NCBI GenBank assembly: GCA_937127125.1
Contig: CAKZLO010000020.1
Location: forward strand, 50,644 to 114,643
Length of the DNA: 64,000 bases
DNA from: an uncultured Ardenticatenia bacterium
GTDB taxonomy: Bacteria; Chloroflexota; Anaerolineae; 4572-78; NAK82
Direction of reading: 5' to 3'
Both the position numbers and the translations under genes were made by a program. Shown here one piece after another: positions 58,167 through 64,000 of the stretch. How positions within the stretch are numbered: position 1 is the stretch's first letter; each line of letters starts with the position of its first letter. The notes beneath the pieces are model-generated. The model ran no database searches. It was not told where the DNA came from and worked only from the letters and a program-made list of their open reading frames with translations.

Positions 58167-60571
58167 TAAAACCCCCTCTCAACTCCAGAGGTGCAAAGCA
58201 CAGCAACTGGCTCATACAGTTCGTGGTATTTGGACTTTTCGTGGTCCTTCCAATGTTGGCATTCCCTGAAATCCTTTTCGGGCGTCAGACCCTGTGGTAT
58301 TCTGACATAACCCGGATCCACTATCCTTACCGCATCCTGGTTGCAGAAGAATGGTTGGCCGGACGGGTGCCACTCTGGAACCCATACCAGCATATTGGTA
58401 TCCCACTGCTTGCAGAGGGTCAGGTAGGGCCACTTTATCCACTGGGGTTACTTTTCCTTGGGCCGTTACCACCCACGTTGGAGCTGTCGATTTTCATTGT
58501 GTTGCACTTCACATTGGCGGCGTCCTTCACTTTCCTGTTAGCACGCAGCTTGGGTCTGTGGTTGGCTCCCGCCACTATTGCTGGACTGAGCTTCGGCTTG
58601 GGTGGTTTCCTAATGGCACAGGCAACCAACCTGAACATTATGACTGGTGCAGTCTGGTTGCCTCTCATACTAGCTAGCGCGATTATGGCCGTGCGACGTG
58701 GTAGCGTGCTGTTAGCACTGTTAGCTGGCATTCCGCTAGCATTGCAAACCTATACGGCCCAACCGCAAGTGGTCGTATATACCTTAATAATATTGGTGAG
58801 TTATGTGATTTATCAGCTAATAGCTGACATATGGGATCACGTAAAGGGAGGTGAGCAAAGACCCTTCAGGGCACTTCTGGTTATCATCGCGATTGTGAGC
58901 GGTTTGCTACTGAGTGCCCCTCAACTGTTGCCTACCTACGAGCTGCAACAGCACTCAGTACGCGCGCGTACAATGGGGTTCGATTTCCTGACGAAAAACT
59001 CGTGGCCTCCAGTGATGGCCCTGAACCTGATAATGCCAAGTGCTTTTGGCAACAACGTGGTCGGTTTCAAGGTGGGAGATCCATTTCAAGAGGACTTCAT
59101 CTACGTAGGCTTTATTCCATTAATGCTGACTCTGTTTGCCTGGAGCCAACATCGCAAGCGCGAGATGCCGTTCTTCTTGCTTCTCTTGGTCGCTGGAACG
59201 CTGTTAGCTTTGGGCCGTTATACACCGCTTTATCAATATATCGTGCAGTATTTGCCTGGTTTGATGTTCTTTCGCATCCCGTCACGCTGGTTAATGGTTC
59301 TCAACTTGGCGTTAGCTGTAATGGCTGGTTATGGTTTGCAGTCGCAGCTTGAGCGTGGGCTGTCTAGGTCACAATTAATCGCAAGCCTGATGGGCTTGTT
59401 GGCAGTGGGTCTCATATTAGCACTTACATGGAGTCTGCGATACCAGCTTGACGAATGGAAAAACAGCTGGGGCAGTGAATCAGAACGCAAACTAATAGGG
59501 ATCTTTTTGGAACGAGCTTTTATTCCTCACCCGATTTATCAGGACCGCATCCTGTTGCGCTGGCTATTGCCATTGACTGCTCCTGCCATCCTATTGGCGT
59601 TCAACTTGCTCTCCGCGTGCGTTCTTCTATTCCTTTATGGTACACGTCGCATTTCGTCTCGAGTTTTTGTCTGTGCGATAATAGTGGCCGTGTCAGTTGA
59701 TCTAGTTGCCTCAGGTGGTACAACGATCAACCCAATACGCCCAGACAATTGGTGGAATCAGTTATCAGGTGGAGCGCGCTACGTCTTAGAACACCTGCAC
59801 GATGGGCGGGTGTGGCCGCTTGGGATGGGTAGGGAAGAAGCTGCCGTGCGCAACCTAGGACAGTACTTCCCATCTGCATACCGTGTACGCAGCGCAAGTG
59901 GACATGGTTCCCCATTGACACTGGCGCGCTATGATACTTTTGTGCACACCGCCCACCCAGTGCAACAAGTGCAACTGCTGGGCGTGCGCTACGTCCTGAC
60001 AGAAGGACGCATGGGACAGGATATGGAGAGTACCTACCCGCTGGTATATCACGATGAACAGTCAGTGGTATACGAGAACCGGAAATGGTTACCGCGTGCA
60101 TTTGTGGTGCACGAGGTCGTTCGTGCTACCAGTGGGGAGGAAGCCCTGCGTCACTTCAAAAGTCTTGACCTGGACATACAACGTGCTGTGGTGATCGAAG
60201 CACCCCCCGACACGCCATTGCCCACCCCAACGAGATCATCCGAACCCGATCTTGTCCTTATGACGCGCGATGAGCCGGATGTAGTGGAAATACAGGTGAC
60301 ACTTGCGAGTGATGGTTACTTAATCTTGCTGGATACTTGGTACCCGGGATGGCAGGCAACGGTAGACGACGTCGCGACACCCATATATCGTGCCAACTAC
60401 CTTGTGCGTGCCATCTTTGTGCCCGCTGGCACTCATACAGTACGTTTCGAGTATCGTCCGTACACCTTTTTAGTCGGTTTACAGCTGGCAGCCTTGGCAA
60501 TGCTCGCAATCGTTGGAGCAGCAATGGTGACGCTTCTCAAACGTACTCGGCTCCGGGTGTCTTCGCGATGA
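58163..60571 (+). CDS. YfhO-family membrane protein (putative glycosylation enzyme)
   Basis: The protein has 802 residues with about twelve to thirteen helices and a C-terminal soluble domain (about 690-780). The YfhO features are SDITRIHYPYRILVAEEWLAGRVPLWNPYQHIGIPLLAEGQVGPLYPLGLLF near the N-terminus and the C-terminal GYLILLDTWYPGWQATVDD (a family strand). YfhO proteins of Bacillus and others modify teichoic acid or lipids with sugars and have a GT-C-like core. The GTG start overlaps the preceding stop by 4 nt, and its own stop overlaps the next start by 4 nt, so three genes are coupled. Confidence 0.85.
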   Translation: MIKPPLNSRGAKHSNWLIQFVVFGLFVVLPMLAFPEILFGRQTLWYSDITRIHYPYRILVAEEWLAGRVPLWNPYQHIGIPLLAEGQVGPLYPLGLLFLGPLPPTLELSIFIVLHFTLAASFTFLLARSLGLWLAPATIAGLSFGLGGFLMAQATNLNIMTGAVWLPLILASAIMAVRRGSVLLALLAGIPLALQTYTAQPQVVVYTLIILVSYVIYQLIADIWDHVKGGEQRPFRALLVIIAIVSGLLLSAPQLLPTYELQQHSVRARTMGFDFLTKNSWPPVMALNLIMPSAFGNNVVGFKVGDPFQEDFIYVGFIPLMLTLFAWSQHRKREMPFFLLLLVAGTLLALGRYTPLYQYIVQYLPGLMFFRIPSRWLMVLNLALAVMAGYGLQSQLERGLSRSQLIASLMGLLAVGLILALTWSLRYQLDEWKNSWGSESERKLIGIFLERAFIPHPIYQDRILLRWLLPLTAPAILLAFNLLSACVLLFLYGTRRISSRVFVCAIIVAVSVDLVASGGTTINPIRPDNWWNQLSGGARYVLEHLHDGRVWPLGMGREEAAVRNLGQYFPSAYRVRSASGHGSPLTLARYDTFVHTAHPVQQVQLLGVRYVLTEGRMGQDMESTYPLVYHDEQSVVYENRKWLPRAFVVHEVVRATSGEEALRHFKSLDLDIQRAVVIEAPPDTPLPTPTRSSEPDLVLMTRDEPDVVEIQVTLASDGYLILLDTWYPGWQATVDDVATPIYRANYLVRAIFVPAGTHTVRFEYRPYTFLVGLQLAALAMLAIVGAAMVTLLKRTRLRVSSR

Positions 60572-63111
60572 ATCAGCCTGGCAACCCGCTCAAATCGCAT
60601 CTTCTCTGCGCCTTGGTGCTCTGGGTGGCGGCACTGATCCCAAGGATATTGGATTTAAACGTTTTCGCCACAGTTGACGAAGCCAAGTGGGTATATCGTT
60701 CCGCACAATTCTTGGCTGCTCTGCTACAGGGAGACCTAGCCGGCACGGTTGTCAATCTGACCCCGGCAGTCACCACCACTTGGTTGGGCTCGCTGGGGCT
60801 GATGCTACTGCGCGTGTTGCAAGGTATAGACACGAATATCCCACTATTAGAGTGGTTACGCTCGCAGCCCGAGTTCCGTGTCGAAATGAATGTACTGGCT
60901 GCAGTGCGCTGTCCGGCTGCCCTTTTAGGTTCACTCGGAGTGGTGGCTCTATACTTGCTGGCACGCCGGCTGATTAATCATCGTGTTGCTTTGGTCTTCG
61001 GTGCACTGCTTGCCCTCGATCCGCAGCTGATAGCTCTCTCTCGACTGTTGGGTCATGATGCGCCAGCTGGCATCTTCGCAGGGTTGTCGCTTCTGGCATT
61101 TCTGGTGGCATGGCGAAAAGGAGAAGTGCCCTACTTCCGTTGGATGATAGCTTCAGGGGCTCTGGCAGGTTTGGCAATGCTGAGCAAGTCCCCTTCGTTC
61201 TTCCTGCCCCCTTTTGTTGCAGCTACATCGGTCATCAGGGTCATCTCTGCCACGGGGGGACGACCTAGCTGGCCTGTAGTGCGCGACCATCTGGTCGGAC
61301 TGTTCGGTTGGGGGGTTTCCGCATGGCTCGTATTTGTGGCACTATGGCCGGCGGCATGGCAACAACCCGTTGCAACGCCCTATGCTGTGATACACAATGC
61401 CTTCCTCTCCGCTACTCGGGCACGAGAAACGGAGTCCCTAGAGTTGGGGATCTCCGGATCGACACTTCTTCCTGCTTTTGACGACGGGTCAGACGGTCAG
61501 GTGCCCGAGCTAGGCATCTTGTATTACCCGATGAACGGCCTCTTTAAGCTCTCCCCCATAGCGACGCTTGGTCTGGTTGTGTGGCTCGTGATCTTTAGCA
61601 AGGCATTGCTACAACGGCACGCTCGTACTTCGCATTTTGTTGCTGTAGACTACGTTGAGTGGGTGCTGGGGGCCTTTGTCGTTCTATTCACAATATTTAT
61701 GACGCTTGGTGGCAAGCGCAGCAACCGCTACCTGCTGCCAGCATGGCCAGCATTGTATCTGCTTGCCGCGCTGGGGATATCCCATCTGCTGCAAACTGTG
61801 TTTAAGCTGCACGTGGTGCGCATTGCCAAGTATGGCGTCGCTGGCGGGCTCGTCTTATTGCTCATACTGCCGGTTGCAGCTACCGCTCCATATTACTTGA
61901 CTTACTACAATCCACTGGTCGGTGGTGCTCACGCCGCGCGTCACGTCGTCAAGATTGGTTGGGGAGAGGGACTAGACGTGGCAGGACGTTGGCTCCAATC
62001 CCAGCCAGACGCCAATGCATTACGTGTTGGCTGTGCATATCCTTCCGCGCTCACGCCTTTCTTCCGAGGACGTGTCAGTGACGTGACCGCAGGCCAGCTG
62101 GACTACATAGTGCTGTATATCAAACAAGTGCAAGAAGGGATACCTTCCCCCACTTGGTTGCGTTATTACCAGGCAAAGGAACCACTCTATGAGGTGCAGC
62201 TGGCCGGCATTGAGTACGCTCGCATCTATGCCGGCCCAGCCATGCAACCCGCTATGGCGAATGAAGCTGGCCTTGATATTGGTATCTTGCCCAAGCCGAT
62301 CTTTTTCCGTTTGGGTCGTCCCTATTTACCCATTGGTGAATCAGTAGAAGTAGAGATACTCTGGCTAGCCGACGATACGTTGCCGGAAATGCCGACACAC
62401 CTCACTCTGCAGCCGGCAACTGACCTGATGGCTCCTCCCGATGCACGCACAGGCAAGATATTTGCCGACGCTGAAGCACTGCTCACACGACATCCCAATG
62501 GTCTTATTGTCAGCATACACCATCTCACTGTACCAACACAGCTGCGGCGAGGCAGCTATGGCCTGTTGGTGGATGGTCGCCCGTTGGGAATTGTCGAGGC
62601 ACGCCAGTTTAGGACACCTCCGCTCGATGTACCCATGGATATCCTTTTCGGAGAACAGGTTCGGCTGCTGGGGATCATCTCCGAAGAGCATGTGGATGCC
62701 GAGGCGACGTTGCAGCTAGTTTGGCAAGCTGCTCCGCGCGCTTGGGCAGATTACACGATTTTCTTGCAGCTGCTGGACGCCAACGGAGAACGCATTGCAG
62801 GCATAGATGCACAGCCACCCGTACACACGAGTGCCTGGGAACGTGGAGAGGTGATTGTGATGACATACGCCCCTGATGAGAAGCTATCGCTTCCCATCCC
62901 ACGTAATTTGCCTGCCGGTGACTATCACTTGATAGTCGGTCTATACCATCCTCTCACCTACGAGCGGTTGACAGCACGGGACAGATCTGGCACGTTCTAT
63001 GGCGACTATGTGCCTCTACCAGTGAAAATCACCGCACGTCCTGACGACATCTCCGAGCGTCGCACCCAACGACTCAGTGGAGAAGGCACCTATGTCACCA
63101 GGGAGCATTAA
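60568..63111 (+). CDS. GT-C glycosyltransferase (ArnT/PMT-like) with C-terminal domain
   Basis: About 847 residues. The membrane half (to about 480) has eleven to twelve helices, and its first external loop carries RILDLNVFATVDEAKWVYRSAQF with an acidic DEAKW motif typical of lipid-linked-sugar transferases. GALAGLAMLSKSPSFFLPP is a helix signature of the PMT/ArnT clan. The soluble C-terminal third includes a beta-sandwich (VEVEILWLADDTLP, LQLVWQAAPRAWADYTIFLQLLDANGERIAGID, LPAGDYHLIVGLYHP), common in Chloroflexota GT-C proteins. The ATG is fixed by the 4-nt overlap with the YfhO gene. The acceptor is unknown. Confidence 0.8.
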   Translation: MNQPGNPLKSHLLCALVLWVAALIPRILDLNVFATVDEAKWVYRSAQFLAALLQGDLAGTVVNLTPAVTTTWLGSLGLMLLRVLQGIDTNIPLLEWLRSQPEFRVEMNVLAAVRCPAALLGSLGVVALYLLARRLINHRVALVFGALLALDPQLIALSRLLGHDAPAGIFAGLSLLAFLVAWRKGEVPYFRWMIASGALAGLAMLSKSPSFFLPPFVAATSVIRVISATGGRPSWPVVRDHLVGLFGWGVSAWLVFVALWPAAWQQPVATPYAVIHNAFLSATRARETESLELGISGSTLLPAFDDGSDGQVPELGILYYPMNGLFKLSPIATLGLVVWLVIFSKALLQRHARTSHFVAVDYVEWVLGAFVVLFTIFMTLGGKRSNRYLLPAWPALYLLAALGISHLLQTVFKLHVVRIAKYGVAGGLVLLLILPVAATAPYYLTYYNPLVGGAHAARHVVKIGWGEGLDVAGRWLQSQPDANALRVGCAYPSALTPFFRGRVSDVTAGQLDYIVLYIKQVQEGIPSPTWLRYYQAKEPLYEVQLAGIEYARIYAGPAMQPAMANEAGLDIGILPKPIFFRLGRPYLPIGESVEVEILWLADDTLPEMPTHLTLQPATDLMAPPDARTGKIFADAEALLTRHPNGLIVSIHHLTVPTQLRRGSYGLLVDGRPLGIVEARQFRTPPLDVPMDILFGEQVRLLGIISEEHVDAEATLQLVWQAAPRAWADYTIFLQLLDANGERIAGIDAQPPVHTSAWERGEVIVMTYAPDEKLSLPIPRNLPAGDYHLIVGLYHPLTYERLTARDRSGTFYGDYVPLPVKITARPDDISERRTQRLSGEGTYVTREH

Positions 63112-63533
63112 CGCTCCGGGGAAAAATCGTCGGTGCTGCTAAAGCGATCGCTGCGTGCCAATTGCGGTGGCTTAGGCGGTTCCTCTTTCATCACCATTTG
63201 GCCGCGGAAGTAACCTTCCTCATCTAGAAGGAAGGAGCCGACCTCGACGTCGCCCCATACACGCCCTGTGCTAAGGATTTCCAGCCGGCCACTGGCGTAG
63301 ATCTTTCCGCTCACGGCGCCGCTGACAGAGACATTCCGTGCCACCAGATCCGCGGCCACCATAGCGTTGGGTCCGACGATGATGTTGCCTACGGTCTCAA
63401 TGCGACCGCCCTCACACACACCGTCAATGCGCACACTACCGTCACACTTGAGGTAACCATTAAAATTAGTGTTGGGCCCTATGATAGTTTCGATTTTCTC
63501 AACAGGGGGCTTCTTGCTGTTGCTGCCGAACAC
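63108..63533 (-). CDS. Bactofilin family polymer-forming protein
   Basis: The protein has 141 residues. The bactofilin core (about 15-110) is a right-handed beta-helix of short repeated strands (FNGYLKCDGSVRIDGVCEGGRIETVGNIIVGPNAMVAADLVARNVSVSGAVSGKIYASGRLEIL spans residues 23-87) flanked by polar ends. Bactofilins self-assemble into filaments that position cell-wall enzymes, polysaccharide machinery or cytoskeleton. GTG start with AGGAGAGG 4-5 nt upstream. Its stop overlaps the convergent glycosyltransferase stop by 4 nt. Confidence 0.9.
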   Translation of the reverse strand: MFGSNSKKPPVEKIETIIGPNTNFNGYLKCDGSVRIDGVCEGGRIETVGNIIVGPNAMVAADLVARNVSVSGAVSGKIYASGRLEILSTGRVWGDVEVGSFLLDEEGYFRGQMVMKEEPPKPPQLARSDRFSSTDDFSPER

Positions 63534-63559
63534 ACGCCTCTCCTATAGCAATCATCTCG

Positions 63560-64000
63560 TCAGGATACCCAGCGCCTACTATACTTCAGAGCATATGATT
63601 TGTCAACCATTCTGTAGTCACATCGCATAATTAGAAGACGTGACGCTTGGAGATCGATTTCTTTCTCAGGCAAGCATGGATTGGACCCGGTTAAGGGATC
63701 TTGGCGTGCGCAGCTGCTTTGCCAATAATCAATCAGTGCTCGGCAAAGCGCCTTGGCCCGTTCACGATCGAGATTCCACACATCATCGGTCACCCCGATC
63801 TCGGTGGCGTGCAGGTCTTCTACCAGCCAACGCCATTCGGCAATGACATTTTCCACGCTGCGTGCCCGCCACGTGTGGCCTGTGATTGGCTTGGAGCAGT
63901 AAATGCATTTGTAAGGGCAACCACGTGACGTGACGATGGTGTAAGCTCGGGCGTGGGGATCCAGTCCATCCGTGAGTGGGTTTAGGTTGGTATAGCGTTC
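63560..64000 (-). CDS. Radical SAM protein, N-terminal part cut by window edge and apparently shortened
   Basis: About 146 residues are visible up to the stop. The cluster motif CPYKCIYC (C-x3-C-x2-C) is followed by [23 protein letters not shown] and [22 protein letters not shown], the classic beginning of the radical SAM barrel in B12-binding-domain members. The expected remaining barrel (strands 3-6, about 150 residues with a GxES-type motif) is absent: after residue 90 the frame turns into an unrelated, polar tail and ends. It is probably a truncated or frameshifted copy. Confidence 0.7.
   Translation of the reverse strand, partial: ERYTNLNPLTDGLDPHARAYTIVTSRGCPYKCIYCSKPITGHTWRARSVENVIAEWRWLVEDLHATEIGVTDDVWNLDRERAKALCRALIDYWQSSCARQDPLTGSNPCLPEKEIDLQASRLLIMRCDYRMVDKSYALKYSRRWVS

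Overview
The window reads as one contiguous piece of chromosome from a free-living, largely prototrophic bacterium. The best guess is a member of Chloroflexota (Anaerolineae-like), inferred from style rather than from any marker gene. Signs are Thr/Pro-rich linkers in surface proteins, a sortase beside a Flp-pilin-type protein, several lipoproteins, a bactofilin, ECF-type vitamin uptake, many GTG/TTG starts and moderately high GC. No insertion sequence, integrase, phage gene, CRISPR array or rRNA was seen. Two tRNA genes are present. The genome is compact: many same-strand genes overlap by 4 nt (ATGA or GTGA), and several convergent pairs overlap at their stop codons.

Layout. 1-5.8 kb (minus): a HAD hydrolase fragment, a small membrane protein, a YfcE-type phosphoesterase overlapping glutamate 5-kinase (proB), a lipoprotein joining a PD40 propeller to a glycoside-hydrolase barrel, and a methyltransferase. 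5.8-14.4 kb: a DUF2085 membrane protein, a zinc-ribbon protein, MntP, a GT-C glycosyltransferase, a D-cysteine desulfhydrase-like enzyme, a pair of M16 peptidases (one with and one without the zinc motif), a CDGSH protein and an MFS exporter. 14.5-15.1 kb: tRNA-Leu(UAG) and tRNA-Arg(UCU). 15.2-17.6 kb: an MttB-family methyltransferase with a TIM-barrel isomerase. 17.7-25 kb: a B12-binding radical SAM protein, a Flp-pilin/M23 fusion divergent from a sortase, a NagB homologue, a 2H phosphoesterase and a LarA homologue.

25-29.8 kb (minus): a CoA module (ECF S component, coaX, coaBC), then a homocysteine S-methyltransferase overlapping a membrane protein. 30-35.3 kb (plus): a surface protein translationally coupled to thrC, then asd, an odd HAD-like protein and rpsT with a UUG start and a terminator. 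35.3-39 kb (minus): NAD synthesis in two genes, nadB and a nadC-nadA fusion. 39.4-41 kb: a minimal zincin and a periplasmic-binding lipoprotein. 41-46.6 kb (minus): a cell-shape and division operon, mrdA-minC-minD-minE-rodA. 46.7-50.4 kb (plus): a sugar-oxidation operon (Gfo/Idh dehydrogenase, zinc alcohol dehydrogenase, cupin isomerase, 2-hydroxyacid dehydrogenase).

50.4-56.3 kb (minus): an acyl-CoA ligase preceded by three uncharacterised envelope genes (a small membrane protein, a TPR membrane protein and a secreted protein with an internal duplication). 56.8-63.1 kb (plus): a solute-binding lipoprotein, a YfhO-type membrane protein and a large GT-C glycosyltransferase, coupled by 4-nt overlaps. 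The window closes with a bactofilin and the C-terminal part of an apparently shortened radical SAM protein.

The items most worth attention are the NadC-NadA fusion, the Flp-pilin/M23 peptidase beside a sortase, the three-gene envelope module, the permease-less binding protein coupled to two envelope glycosylation-type proteins, the HAD-like protein with reordered motifs, and a probably leaderless mrdA transcript.
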